From NCBI RefSeq assembly GCF_003668565.1, contig NZ_RCWJ01000001.1, positions 372,001-436,000 on the forward strand: DNA of 64,000 nt, written 5' to 3'. Shown in pieces: positions 6,502 through 15,652 of the stretch; position 1 is the first letter of the stretch; every line of letters starts with the position of its first letter. The DNA comes from Mycetocola zhadangensis (GTDB lineage Bacteria > Actinomycetota > Actinomycetes > Actinomycetales > Microbacteriaceae). The position numbers and the translations under genes are program-made. The notes below the pieces were generated by a model that was given only the letters and a program-made list of their open reading frames with translations, made no database searches and was not told the origin of the DNA.

Positions 6502-7341
6502 GTGGGAATCGAGACCGCAGTATCGGAACATTACAGTTCGGGCCGGTTGGAGGACGTTCTCCTGTCCGCGCTCAGGGACGCTGGGATTGACCCGGACAGT
6601 CTGCAGCCTGGAGACCTGTTTCCGGCGGATGAACTGCACGTCGGGGGAGCGGTCGCGGCCCACGAACTTGCCGAGGCCGCCGGGATCTCGCAAGGGCATC
6701 GAGTGCTGGACCTGGGTTGCGGCATCGGGGGCCCCGCGCGGCTTTTCGCTTCGCAGTTCGGTGCTGAGGTTGTCGGCGTCGATGTGACCGAGGAGTTCGT
6801 GCACACGGCGACCTCTTTCACCCGGCGTTGTGGCCTCGCCGAGCTGGCCACGTTTGTCACCGCGAGCGCCCTCGCTCTGCCTTTCGATGAGAACAATTTC
6901 GACCGGGCGACGCTTCTTCACGTCGGCATGAACATCGAAGACAAAGGCACGCTCTTCTCCGAAGCTTTCCGAGTTCTCAAGCCCGGCGGGGTCTTCGCAG
7001 TGTTCGACATCATGCGCACGGGCGAAGGTGAGGTGACGTACCCGGTGCCATGGGCGGCGGATGCCGCCATTTCGTTCCTGGAGACGCCTGAGCAGTACTC
7101 CTCACGAGGACTGGCGGCCGGATTCAGCGTGGAGGGTCGACGCGATCGGCGGGAGCTGGGCATCGAGTTCCTGACGAAGATGCAGCGGGCTGCCGCCCAA
7201 GGCGCTGACGCGCCTGGGCCACCACGGCTGGGTTTGCCCCTGGTGCTTGGTCCGGACAGCGGCAGGCGCGTGGGAAACCTGCTTGCCGCCGTTCAGGCCG
7301 GCATCCTGGCTCCGGTCGAGATCCTGTTCCGGAAGCCCTGA
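6502..7341 (+). CDS. Class I SAM-dependent methyltransferase
   Basis: This 279-residue cytosolic enzyme moves a methyl group from S-adenosylmethionine to an unknown acceptor. Motif I is VLDLGCGIGGPARLF at about residues 68-82, followed by the acidic end of strand 2 (VVGVDVTEEF), the motif LPFDENNFDRATLLHVGMNI and the post-motif VLKPGGVFAVFDI. The GGPAR variant is common in small-molecule C-, N- or O-methyltransferases near the UbiE/tocopherol group. The GTG start is supported by AAGGAGG 6 bases upstream. It ends 6 bases from the convergent polymerase gene. Confidence 0.88.
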   Translation: MGIETAVSEHYSSGRLEDVLLSALRDAGIDPDSLQPGDLFPADELHVGGAVAAHELAEAAGISQGHRVLDLGCGIGGPARLFASQFGAEVVGVDVTEEFVHTATSFTRRCGLAELATFVTASALALPFDENNFDRATLLHVGMNIEDKGTLFSEAFRVLKPGGVFAVFDIMRTGEGEVTYPVPWAADAAISFLETPEQYSSRGLAAGFSVEGRRDRRELGIEFLTKMQRAAAQGADAPGPPRLGLPLVLGPDSGRRVGNLLAAVQAGILAPVEILFRKP

Positions 7342-7347
7342 GCGACG

Positions 7348-9048
7348 CTACTTCGCCTGGTCGTAACTCGACACGGCGACGACGGTCAGGGCGAAATTGA
7401 CCGGGAAGCGGCCGAAAAGCAGCCGACCAGCGTCCTCAGCAGCGGAAGTGATGGCATCCGTCACCGCATCGGCCAGATGCGCGGGACTGTGCACCATCAC
7501 TTCGTCGTGCAGGAAGAAGGCAAGGTGCGGTTCGCCACGCTCGTCTGCGAGTGCCCGAAGCCGGATGCGCAGGCCGGCCATCCAGCAGAGAGCCCATTCG
7601 GCAGCTGTACCCTGAGCCACGAAATTGCGTGTGAACCGGCCCCAGTCCCTGGCCAGCTGACGCGCACGGCGTTCGTCCGCCGGAGAGGCCCCGGCCTCGG
7701 CTGCTGCACGTTGAGCGGCGTGCCACGCCTCACCGGGTCGCGGGGAGCTGCGCCCGAGCCAGGTGCTCACCTGATCGCCGCGTTCACCGGTGCGGGCTGC
7801 GTTTTCGACGAGTCCAATCGCGACGGGATAGGCCTTCGCCAGTTTGGGCATCAGTCGGGCGCTCTCACCCGTGGTTGCGCCATAGAGGGCGCCCAACATG
7901 GCCACCTTGGCATGCGCCCGGGTATCGACAACGCCCGCGTCAACGAGGCCCTGGTACAGGTCGCCCTGTCGTCCGGCCGCAGCCATCTTTTCGTCGCGGG
8001 ACATGGCGGCGATGATCCGCGGTTCAAGTTGGGCGGCGTCAGCGACCACGAGTGTCCAGCCGTCATCGGCTCGAACCGCACCACGAATTTGCGCCGGCAG
8101 CTGGAGCGCACCGCCGCCCCGTGTCGCCCACCGACCAGTGACGACTCCACCGACGACGTACTCGGGCCGGAAACGGCCGTCGCGCACCCACGCGTCCATC
8201 CAGGCCCAGCCGTTGGCCGAGTTGAGGCGGGAGAGCTTCTTGTACTCGAGCAGCGGTTCGACCACCGGATGCTTCTGCGAGCGAAGTTCCCACTTGCTCG
8301 TGCTTGTCACGGTGAGACCCGCCCGCTTGAGAGCTCGAAGAAGTTCCTGCTGGGAGTCGGGGTTGAGCCCGGGGGACTGCAGCAGGGTGCGGATTGTGTC
8401 AGAGAGCGCTTCAAGCTTTTCCGGCCTGCCGCCGAACATCGGTCGCGGGCCGAGTAATTCGGTCAGCGCCGCGTTGTGAACCGCGGTGCTCCACGGCAGT
8501 CCTCTGGTTCGCATCTCCTCCGCGATGAGCGCACCGCTCGATTCGGCGGCGAGTAGAAGTTGCAGTCGAGCCGCGGCCTCGGGAGCTGTGGCCGCGATTG
8601 CGTCGAGGGTTGATCGCTGGAGTACGTATTCGGCAATCGGGTCTCGGGCTCCCTCGTCATCGGCGGGGCCATCGGACAGCTCGGCCAAATCAGCCAGGTC
8701 GTCAAAGAGGGCGGTGCCCGAGCTCGCCAGCTCGACGGGCTGGTCGTCCCACGAGTTGCGTTCGCCGAGCGCAAGTTCCGTGCCGCGCGCGGCCTCGGAC
8801 AGCCGGAGGATGTTGTGGCACAGGCGAAGGTCGTGGCATCGCTCGACCGTGAGATCGGCGCTTAGTAACGCCGGATACCACTGGCTGGTGTCGTCCCACA
8901 CCCAGCGCGGCCGTGAGGGCTCGCGCCGAGCTACCTCCGCGAGGAGTTCGGTGTGCGACAGCGGCAGCGTCGTGAGAACAACACCGGCGGAATCGACCTC
9001 GGTCAGGGTCACTCGACCGGTGGGTGACCCGCCGAGCACGATGAACAT
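7348..9048 (-). CDS. Family A DNA polymerase with degenerate 3'-5' exonuclease-like N-terminus
   Basis: This 566-residue stand-alone PolA-type polymerase is of the kind annotated in actinobacteria as bifunctional 3'-5' exonuclease/DNA polymerase. Motif A is near residue 333 (VVADAAQLEPRIIAAMS), motif B near 380 (AKVAMLGALYGATTGE) and motif C near 513 (FFLHDEVMVHSP). The Asp of motif A and the HDE of motif C are present, so catalysis is plausible. It lacks the 5' nuclease of true Pol I and is about 300 residues shorter. It is probably an accessory repair polymerase. It is convergent with the methyltransferase gene and followed on the same strand by an unrelated membrane-protein gene. Confidence 0.85.
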   Translation of the reverse strand: MFIVLGGSPTGRVTLTEVDSAGVVLTTLPLSHTELLAEVARREPSRPRWVWDDTSQWYPALLSADLTVERCHDLRLCHNILRLSEAARGTELALGERNSWDDQPVELASSGTALFDDLADLAELSDGPADDEGARDPIAEYVLQRSTLDAIAATAPEAAARLQLLLAAESSGALIAEEMRTRGLPWSTAVHNAALTELLGPRPMFGGRPEKLEALSDTIRTLLQSPGLNPDSQQELLRALKRAGLTVTSTSKWELRSQKHPVVEPLLEYKKLSRLNSANGWAWMDAWVRDGRFRPEYVVGGVVTGRWATRGGGALQLPAQIRGAVRADDGWTLVVADAAQLEPRIIAAMSRDEKMAAAGRQGDLYQGLVDAGVVDTRAHAKVAMLGALYGATTGESARLMPKLAKAYPVAIGLVENAARTGERGDQVSTWLGRSSPRPGEAWHAAQRAAAEAGASPADERRARQLARDWGRFTRNFVAQGTAAEWALCWMAGLRIRLRALADERGEPHLAFFLHDEVMVHSPAHLADAVTDAITSAAEDAGRLLFGRFPVNFALTVVAVSSYDQAK

Positions 9049-9114
9049 GTACCCATTGTGCCGCTCGCCTGTGACACCCGGTGCCGCGGCAGTCGCCCTG
9101 TGGTCGAGGCTGCG

Positions 9115-11280
9115 TCATCCAACCGTCAGATTCGGTGACACCATGCGCCGCCAGATCCAGAGCGAGATGCCCAAAGCGCCGAACGCAACCGCGGCGAACA
9201 TCATCGCGACTGCAGCTACCTGCCCCTCCCACAGGTCCACTGTCGGGCTGAGGAACGCGAACAGCACCGTGAAAATGAGCAACGCGCTGGCAAACCAGGC
9301 CGGCTTGGACCAATTGAGAACTGTGCGACCGCTGAGGCTGCCGAGGGGGACCATCATCATGGCCGCTGACCCCAACGCGGCCATCGCCATGATGTTGACC
9401 AGCTCAGCCGCGAATGATCCGACGATACCGACGGGCGTCCCGATAACGGTCGTTGCGAACCACCCGACGAGGCCGAGGGCGAACACTGCGCCGATGCGCG
9501 ACAGGCCCACCTGGCCTCGGTCACTCACGCTTCCGTTCGGCAACGCGATGACGAAGAGAACCCCGAACAGGAACGCCGGCTGCAGGTCGAGAACGCGGGA
9601 GAGCAGCGCAACCGCGAGGACCACAGGGAAAGCAACCATCGACAGTCGCTGAACCGGCCGGTCATACCCGCGCCAGCGCGCAAACATGGCCGGCACCCAG
9701 GTTGCCGCCGCATTCACAAGAACGAGAGCGAGAGCGGATGCCACGAAAACACGAAGATAGGCTGGCTGGCCGTCGACAGGTCGAGCGAATAGAACGATAC
9801 CTCCCGCAACACACAGCGCGATGAGCACGCGTGCCGCTGTGCCGGGACCGGTGAGAAGCGGAGCCGGATCGTCGTGCGTTGGAATGCGGTTGCGCCCCGT
9901 GAGCGCCGTGTGAGTCACGCCGGGCGCGGAACGTCGGCGAACCAGCGTCGTCGCGATGATCCGCGCCGGCACAAGCAGGAGCGCAATCACGGCTACGGCC
10001 ATGACCACCGCGCGGAGCCAGGTCAGGTCGGCGCCCGGCCCGACAGCTGCCTGCACCGCGGTGGTGAATGGGGTGCGATCAGCCCACGGTCCTTCCGGCG
10101 CAGGCGCAGCGCCTGGCCCGTCTTCCTGCTCCGTCGGCGGCGCAGACTGCACAGGGGGCGCAACCGGAGCCGTGGAAGGCTCGTTCGTCGGGCGAGGCGC
10201 TGGGGCCTTCGTGGGCGCCAGGGGAGCACCGGTGAAGAGAACGGAGAACGCCGGACTTCCCGGACCGGTATTACCTGCGGCGTCGCGCTGGTAGGCCGTG
10301 ATCGACGCCCCGCCTGCCGGCACAGGGGCACCAGTACAGCTCCAGCGCCCGGCGGTCACGGCCACGTCCGAGCACAGCTGGATGTCCACTCCCGATGTTG
10401 TTACCGCAAACACGGTGACGGTCGCGCCCGTTTCACCTGTACCGGCGTACGTCGTAGCGCCTGCGGGCATGGTTCCGTCTGGAACCGGGGTGGTGATGGA
10501 AGGTGCAGCGGGCGAGTCGCGATCGAGCGAGAGCTGCACGGAAGCGCTTGGCCTGGACTCGCGACCGCCGCTGAATGGCGTGTTCTGCGAGGCGGTGAGC
10601 TGCAGAGAGCCGCCAGGAACGTCAGTGGGCAGGACATACACCCAGCTCCCGGCAGCCGAAACGGTGACCGGCCAGGTGCGCCCGTCCACGTTGCGGATTG
10701 TGAGGTTGGCGCCGGGGTACCCGGTGCCCTGCAGGAATCCGCTCGAGAGTCCGGCGCTTGTGGACGCGATAGTGGGGGGCAGAAGAACACGGAGCGTGGC
10801 CGTCGCGGTCGATGCCTCGACCCCTTCGAGCAATTGCACGGCGGTCAGGGACACCGACGGGCCCTGGGGGAGAGAGGCGACGGAGCACTCGAAGCTCGTG
10901 GAGGAGTCGGGGCCGACGAGGCATACCGGGTTACCGCTGTCTCCGGTGTGCACTTGCACGGACGCACCAGCGGCCTTCGTGCCCGTGACAACGAGGGGAA
11001 CCGCGTTGATGAAGTCGCCGGAACCGGGAGTGGTGAGTGTGACGGCGTTGGGAGCGATACCTGCCGGCGGCGCAGACGGTGTCGGGATCGGCGCGGCCAC
11101 TGCGGCAGCGGGGCTGGCGAGAGCGAGCAACGACAGCAGAACTGCGGAGATAATCGTGCGTCGTCCGCGCCGGAGTTGAAGCGCGCGCGAGAGCAGACCT
11201 GTCGGTAGCGCCGACGAGTCCCCCGAATGCTGTGCTGAATTCCCCACCTTCTGTCCATTCCACGTTGCGGCTCCGGGCAT
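9115..11280 (-). CDS. Exported Ig-like-domain protein with a multi-pass membrane C-terminus
   Basis: This is about 721 residues if the ATG at 11280 is used. The basic stretch RRGRRTIISAVLLSLLALA (residues about 38-60) is an export signal. Next come two to three Ig-like repeats (patterns GSGDFINAVPLVVTGT and VPDGTMPAGATTYAGTGE, each with a VTVFA or VQVH strand). A Pro/Thr/Ala-rich linker follows, and then from about residue 400 a series of seven to eight hydrophobic helices. This gives extracellular adhesive-type domains joined to an integral membrane domain, with no sortase motif. The start is unsettled because no clear ribosome site is seen. The function is unknown. It is divergent from the PLP enzyme gene. 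Confidence 0.75.
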   Translation of the reverse strand: MPGAATWNGQKVGNSAQHSGDSSALPTGLLSRALQLRRGRRTIISAVLLSLLALASPAAAVAAPIPTPSAPPAGIAPNAVTLTTPGSGDFINAVPLVVTGTKAAGASVQVHTGDSGNPVCLVGPDSSTSFECSVASLPQGPSVSLTAVQLLEGVEASTATATLRVLLPPTIASTSAGLSSGFLQGTGYPGANLTIRNVDGRTWPVTVSAAGSWVYVLPTDVPGGSLQLTASQNTPFSGGRESRPSASVQLSLDRDSPAAPSITTPVPDGTMPAGATTYAGTGETGATVTVFAVTTSGVDIQLCSDVAVTAGRWSCTGAPVPAGGASITAYQRDAAGNTGPGSPAFSVLFTGAPLAPTKAPAPRPTNEPSTAPVAPPVQSAPPTEQEDGPGAAPAPEGPWADRTPFTTAVQAAVGPGADLTWLRAVVMAVAVIALLLVPARIIATTLVRRRSAPGVTHTALTGRNRIPTHDDPAPLLTGPGTAARVLIALCVAGGIVLFARPVDGQPAYLRVFVASALALVLVNAAATWVPAMFARWRGYDRPVQRLSMVAFPVVLAVALLSRVLDLQPAFLFGVLFVIALPNGSVSDRGQVGLSRIGAVFALGLVGWFATTVIGTPVGIVGSFAAELVNIMAMAALGSAAMMMVPLGSLSGRTVLNWSKPAWFASALLIFTVLFAFLSPTVDLWEGQVAAVAMMFAAVAFGALGISLWIWRRMVSPNLTVG

Positions 11281-11376
11281 GTCAAGATGCCACACCCAGT
11301 TTGGGGGGCCTTTCTCAGGCGTATGCCCGTCGACCTGTCCCGCATCGTCATACTGGTTATGACGCGGAGGAAACGA

Positions 11377-12624
11377 ATGGCACTTGAACTTTCGGCCCGG
11401 GGGCGAGCTGCAAGTTCTCCAGCCCCATGGCTGACCCCCGAAACTTTCTGGCCGCAACTCGACGAGGCGACGGCCGCTTTCGATACTCCTCTCGGTGTCA
11501 TACACCTCGGGGCACTTCGATTCAATGCGCACGATATGGTTCGGCGAGCCGCTGGAAAACCCATACGGGTGGCCACCAAGTCGATTCGGGTGCGTTCTGT
11601 CATTGACGCGCTCCTGAAGACCGACGGGTACCGGGGCGTTCTCGCCTTCACCCTCCCCGAAGCGCTCTGGCTGGCCGGAGACATCGACGATGTCGTCCTG
11701 GGCTATCCGACAGCGGATCGCGCGGCGATCACACAGCTGGCGACGGACGAGCGGCTGGCATCCCGCGTCACCCTCATGGTGGATTCGGTGGAGCAGCTGG
11801 ATCTCATCGACGCGTGTGTTCCCCCAAACGCTCGCGCGAGCATCCGTCTGTGTCTGGAGCTCGATGTGTCGTGGCAGACCGGAGCCCCCATCGGCAACAT
11901 CGGGGTGCTGCGCTCGCCGATTTTCACGCCACAGAATGCTGAACGGTTCGCGCGCACGATCGCCGCCCGTCCTGGTTTCGAGCTGGTGGGGATGATGGCG
12001 TATGAAGCGCAAATCGCTGGGCTCATCGACAATTCGAAGTCTCGAGCTGTTTCGGCAGCGACCAGGTGGGTCAAGCGTCAGTCGATCCTGGAACTCTCCG
12101 AACGCCGCACGGCGGCCGTCGCAGCCGTTCGGCGTGTGAGCGACCTCGAGTTCGTGAACGGGGGAGGCACAGGGTCGCTCGAGAGCACGAGCGCCGACGA
12201 CTCGGTCACCGAGATAGCCGCCGGGTCCGGCCTCTTCGGCGGGCACCTCTTCGACGGGTACCGCGAATTCCAGCCGGCGCCAGCTGCGGCGTTTGCGCTT
12301 TCCGTTGTGAGGAAGCCGCGGGAGGACACCGCGACGGTGCTTGGCGGAGGATGGACGGCGTCTGGCCCTCCCGGCCGCGACCGCCTGCCCCAGATCGTCT
12401 GGCCAGAGGGGCTCGAGATGGCGCCGCGCGAGATGGCTGGTGAGGTGCAGACTCCAGTGGTCGGTCGCGCCGCGGTTCAACTCCGTCCCGGAAACCGGGT
12501 CTGGTTCCGGCACACAAAGTCCGGCGAACTGAGCGAGCACCTCAACGGATTTTCTGTCGTGGACGAGGGACGAGTCGTCGACACCGTGCTTACGTACCGC
12601 GGAGAAGGAAAGGCGTTCCTGTGA
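11377..12624 (+). CDS. Amino acid deaminase/aldolase, PLP-dependent (alanine racemase fold)
   Basis: This 415-residue enzyme is of the D-threonine aldolase/D-serine deaminase type. The N-terminal alanine-racemase-like barrel carries the pyridoxal phosphate lysine near residue 68 in IRVATKSIR. A later NGGGTGSLE glycine loop holds the phosphate, and the C-terminal beta domain ends with a metal/substrate region (HLNGFSVVDEGRVVDTVLTY). The ATG at 11377 is chosen because GGAGG lies 7 bases upstream; an in-frame ATG at 11287 has no such site. It overlaps the next gene by 4 bases (GTGA), so the two are translated together, which suggests a shared catabolic or oxidative pathway. The exact substrate is unknown. 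Confidence 0.85.
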   Translation: MALELSARGRAASSPAPWLTPETFWPQLDEATAAFDTPLGVIHLGALRFNAHDMVRRAAGKPIRVATKSIRVRSVIDALLKTDGYRGVLAFTLPEALWLAGDIDDVVLGYPTADRAAITQLATDERLASRVTLMVDSVEQLDLIDACVPPNARASIRLCLELDVSWQTGAPIGNIGVLRSPIFTPQNAERFARTIAARPGFELVGMMAYEAQIAGLIDNSKSRAVSAATRWVKRQSILELSERRTAAVAAVRRVSDLEFVNGGGTGSLESTSADDSVTEIAAGSGLFGGHLFDGYREFQPAPAAAFALSVVRKPREDTATVLGGGWTASGPPGRDRLPQIVWPEGLEMAPREMAGEVQTPVVGRAAVQLRPGNRVWFRHTKSGELSEHLNGFSVVDEGRVVDTVLTYRGEGKAFL

Positions 12625-13934
12625 CGGCAACCGGCGCCATCTGGCACAACTGGGCTCGCACTGAGAAGGTGCGTCCACTCCGGGTGGAGCGCCCGCGAAC
12701 AACGGCAGCGCTCCAGCGAGCCGTCCGTGCTGCTGCAGGATCTGGCATCCCGATCAAAGCCATCGGTGCCGGGCATTCGTTCACCGGTATAGCCGTTGCG
12801 CCAGGTATCCAGCTCGATCTTGAAGATTTGAGCGGGCTGGTGGGGGAGCCGACGGCCGACGGTCGAGTCACCTTGCTTGCGGGTACGCGGTTGCACGAGA
12901 TTCCGCGGCTGCTCGCTCCGTTTGGGCTCGCTATGGAGAACCTGGGTGACATCGACGCCCAAAGCATCAGCGGAGCGATTTCAACGGGTACTCACGGCAC
13001 CGGTGCCCGGTTCTCAGGGATTTCCGCTCAGGTGCGCGGCGTTGTGATGGTCACCGCGACCGGCGATCTGCTTGAGATCAACGATGGGTCGGCTGCCGAG
13101 TTGCTGCCCGCTGTGGTGCTTGGGCTTGGTGCGCTGGGCATTCTGGCCCAAGTGACAGTGCAGTGCGTGCCGCGCTTCCTGCTGCAGGCGGTGGAAAGAG
13201 CGGAACCTCTCGAGGAGGTCCTCGACACCGCGCTGGAACGGGCAGCCGATGCCGACCACTTCGAGTTCTACTGGTTCCCGCACACGACAACAGCGCTCAC
13301 CAAGACCAACACCCGCCTGCCGGCCGGGTCTCGGCGCAAACCGCTGAATTCGGTGTCTCGGTTCGTCGACGACACCGTGGTGGCAAACGGGCTCTATCGG
13401 GTCACCTGCGCGGCTGGGGTTGTGCTGCCTCCGTTGATTCCCCGGGTCAACCGCATCGCCGACAAATTGATGGGCAATCGAAGTTTCACCGACCTGTCCC
13501 ACCGGGTGTTCACCACCAAACGAACCGTGCGATTCCGCGAGATGGAATACGGCATTCCGGCCGAACATGTTCCGGCGGCCGTTCGCGACATCGACGAACT
13601 TATCAAGCGCAAGAAGTGGCAGATCAGTTTCCCGATCGAGGTCCGGTTCGCGGCCGCAGACGACCTGTGGCTCTCCACGGCACACGGTCGGGCAACCGGC
13701 TACATCGCCGTCCACAGGTACTACCGCGAACGGCCGACCGCATACTTCGCCGCTGTCGAGGCGATTCTCCGCGGATATGGCGGGCGGCCGCACTGGGGAA
13801 AGATGCACACGCAGGATGCCACGGACCTCGAAAGCCTGTATCCACGCTTTGGCGATTTCGTTGCGGCTCGCGACCAGCTCGACCCGCGCCGACTGTTTGG
13901 CAACCCATACCTCGAGCGAGTGCTCGGCCGCTGA
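12621..13934 (+). CDS. FAD-binding sugar-1,4-lactone oxidase (D-arabinono/L-gulono-lactone oxidase family)
   Basis: This 437-residue flavoprotein is of the vanillyl-alcohol-oxidase fold. The FAD-binding segment is KAIGAGHSFTGIA at residues 47-59, followed by ISTGTHGTGARFSG. The C-terminal lactone-oxidase domain contains RPHWGKMHTQDA near residue 388, the family's flavin-contacting motif. It oxidises an aldono-lactone or polyol with oxygen or another acceptor. The GTG start overlaps the stop of the PLP enzyme gene, indicating an operon. Polyol (alditol) oxidase is the main alternative specificity. Confidence 0.87.
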   Translation: MTATGAIWHNWARTEKVRPLRVERPRTTAALQRAVRAAAGSGIPIKAIGAGHSFTGIAVAPGIQLDLEDLSGLVGEPTADGRVTLLAGTRLHEIPRLLAPFGLAMENLGDIDAQSISGAISTGTHGTGARFSGISAQVRGVVMVTATGDLLEINDGSAAELLPAVVLGLGALGILAQVTVQCVPRFLLQAVERAEPLEEVLDTALERAADADHFEFYWFPHTTTALTKTNTRLPAGSRRKPLNSVSRFVDDTVVANGLYRVTCAAGVVLPPLIPRVNRIADKLMGNRSFTDLSHRVFTTKRTVRFREMEYGIPAEHVPAAVRDIDELIKRKKWQISFPIEVRFAAADDLWLSTAHGRATGYIAVHRYYRERPTAYFAAVEAILRGYGGRPHWGKMHTQDATDLESLYPRFGDFVAARDQLDPRRLFGNPYLERVLGR

Positions 13935-14050
13935 CCGGTTCCCCCGAGCGTTTGCCCTGAAAAGTGCTCGATCGCCCGGTTTGCGCCGTCCGCCGAACAG
14001 TAGAATGACTCGTAGAGTTCGAACCCGCAAGCAACCTTAGGAGCACACGC

Positions 14051-14617
14051 ATGGAATGGCTCATTCCTGTACTCATCATCGTCGCGCTGGCGGTCATCGT
14101 CGGCATTTACTTCTGGGTCACCTACAACTCACTGGTGTCCCTGAACGTACGCGTCGATGAGGCCTGGAGCGACATCACAGTCCAGCTGAAGCGTCGTGCT
14201 GACCTGATCCCGAACCTCATCGAGTCGGTGAAGGGTTACGCAGCTCACGAGAGAGCGGTCTTCGAGAACGTAACCCGTGCGCGTGCCGAGACGCTGTCGG
14301 CACAGAGCCCGCATGATGCATCCGCTGCTGAGAACCACATGCAGCAGGCGCTGAAGTCGATCTTCGCGGTCGCCGAGGCGTACCCGCAGTTGCAGGCCAG
14401 CCAGAACTACCTGCAGCTCCAGGGCGAACTGGTCGACACCGAAGACAAGATTCAGGCTTCACGCCGCTTCTACAACGGTGGAGTGCGTGAACTCAACACC
14501 AAGATCAAGGTGTTCCCCAACAACCTCATCGCGAAGAACCTCGGGTTCAGCGAACGCGAGTTCTTCGAGGTCACCGACAACGCAGCGATCGCCGAGCCTC
14601 CGCGCGTGCAGTTCTAG
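14051..14617 (+). CDS. lemA: LemA family protein
   Basis: This 188-residue protein has one N-terminal membrane helix (residues 2-24, WLIPVLIIVALAVIVGIYF), followed by the family signature YNSLVSLNVRVDEAWSDI and a helical bundle outside the membrane. The block RRADLIPNLIESVKGYA is diagnostic. LemA proteins are usually paired with HtpX-type proteases or TPM-domain proteins and are linked to envelope stress or membrane protein quality control; their biochemical action is unclear. The HtpX-like gene follows after 87 bases with a hairpin between them. Confidence 0.95.
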   Translation: MEWLIPVLIIVALAVIVGIYFWVTYNSLVSLNVRVDEAWSDITVQLKRRADLIPNLIESVKGYAAHERAVFENVTRARAETLSAQSPHDASAAENHMQQALKSIFAVAEAYPQLQASQNYLQLQGELVDTEDKIQASRRFYNGGVRELNTKIKVFPNNLIAKNLGFSEREFFEVTDNAAIAEPPRVQF

Positions 14618-14640
14618 CGACAGCGAAAAAGACTTCTTTC

Positions 14641-14678
14641 AAAGGCTCGGGCGCAACAGTATGCGCGCTCGGGCCTTT
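14641..14678 (+). terminator. Hairpin between lemA and htpX (terminator or attenuator)
   Basis: AAAGGCTCGGGCGC pairs with GCGCTCGGGCCTTT over 14 positions, with two G-T wobbles, around a 10-base loop. The T-rich flank (GTCGTATTTCC) is weak, so read-through into the htpX-like gene is likely. Confidence 0.6.
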
Positions 14679-14704
14679 GTCGTATTTCCTTGAAAGGACA
14701 CTGA

Positions 14705-15589
14705 ATGTATAGGGCCATCCGTAAGAACAAGGTGAACACTGTGTTGATCATCCTGTTCTTTCTGCTGATTATCGGCGGACTGGGAGCCCTGGCCGGATAT
14801 GTCTACAACAGCCCCTCGATCGCGGTCTTCACGCTTGTAGGTGCCACGATCTATGCCGCGTTCCAGTACTTCTTCGCGGCAAGTCAGACCCTTGCAGTGA
14901 GCGGCGGTCGCCAGATCGAGAAGCGTGACAATCCTCGCCTCTATCGGATTGTGGAGAATCTGGCCATCACAACGGGCTCACCAATGCCGAAGGTCTACCT
15001 AATCGACGACCCAGCCCCGAATGCGTTCGCGACCGGGCGTGATCCACAGCACGCTTCAGTTGCAGCCACGACGGGGCTTCTCGACATTCTGACCGACTCA
15101 GAACTTGAGGGTGTCATGGCCCATGAGCTCGGTCACGTCCGCAACTACGACATCCGGGTATCGATGATCGTTTTCGGCCTTGTCGTTGCCGTTGGCTTCA
15201 TTGCGGACATGTTCGTTCGGCTCGCGTGGTTCGGCGGCGGCAACCGGAACAACAACAACGGTGGCAACCCGATCGTCCTTGTCTTCGGTCTGGTTGCCAT
15301 GATCGTCGCGCCGCTGCTCGCCAGCCTCGTGCAGCTCGCCGTCTCCCGGCAGCGGGAGTACCTGGCCGATGCGACTGCGGCCATGACGACGCGATACCCG
15401 GATGCGCTCGCCAGCGCGCTTGAGAAGCTTCAGGCATACGGACGGCCAATGCGGCGACAGAACTCGTCCATGGCGCACCTGTGGATCGCTGACCCGGCGA
15501 AACCGGGCAAGGTCGAGCGTCTCTTTTCTACGCACCCGCCGATCGCCGATCGTGTCGCGCGGCTTCGCGAAATCGGAGGCGGTTTCTAG
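14705..15589 (+). CDS. htpX: M48 family zinc metalloprotease, HtpX-like
   Basis: This 294-residue integral-membrane protease degrades damaged membrane proteins. Two N-terminal helices (residues about 12-58) precede the zinc site HELGH at residues 140-144 within VMAHELGHVRNYD. The third ligand region is SRQREYLADATAAM, and two more helices lie between. The Asn-rich loop GGGNRNNNNGGNP after the third helix is typical of actinobacterial members. The ATG start follows GAAAGGA. It pairs with lemA upstream, the normal arrangement for this family, and ends at a strong bidirectional terminator. Confidence 0.94.
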   Translation: MYRAIRKNKVNTVLIILFFLLIIGGLGALAGYVYNSPSIAVFTLVGATIYAAFQYFFAASQTLAVSGGRQIEKRDNPRLYRIVENLAITTGSPMPKVYLIDDPAPNAFATGRDPQHASVAATTGLLDILTDSELEGVMAHELGHVRNYDIRVSMIVFGLVVAVGFIADMFVRLAWFGGGNRNNNNGGNPIVLVFGLVAMIVAPLLASLVQLAVSRQREYLADATAAMTTRYPDALASALEKLQAYGRPMRRQNSSMAHLWIADPAKPGKVERLFSTHPPIADRVARLREIGGGF

Positions 15590-15602
15590 CCTTCCCACAT
15601 AC

Positions 15603-15640
15603 AAAAAGCGGGGCGAGCCTATTGGCTCGCCCCGCTTTTT
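15603..15640. terminator. Strong bidirectional terminator between convergent genes
   Basis: A perfect 17-base-pair stem, AAAAAGCGGGGCGAGCC with GGCTCGCCCCGCTTTTT, encloses the loop TATT. A-runs and T-runs on both sides let it stop transcription from htpX and from the convergent membrane-protein gene. Confidence 0.95.
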
Positions 15641-15652
15641 CGTGTGTTCGGT

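Noticed and set aside
11281-12702. Upstream extension of the Ig-like membrane protein frame
   Set aside because: It lies antisense to the PLP enzyme gene and has shadow-type composition; the export signal begins just after 11280.
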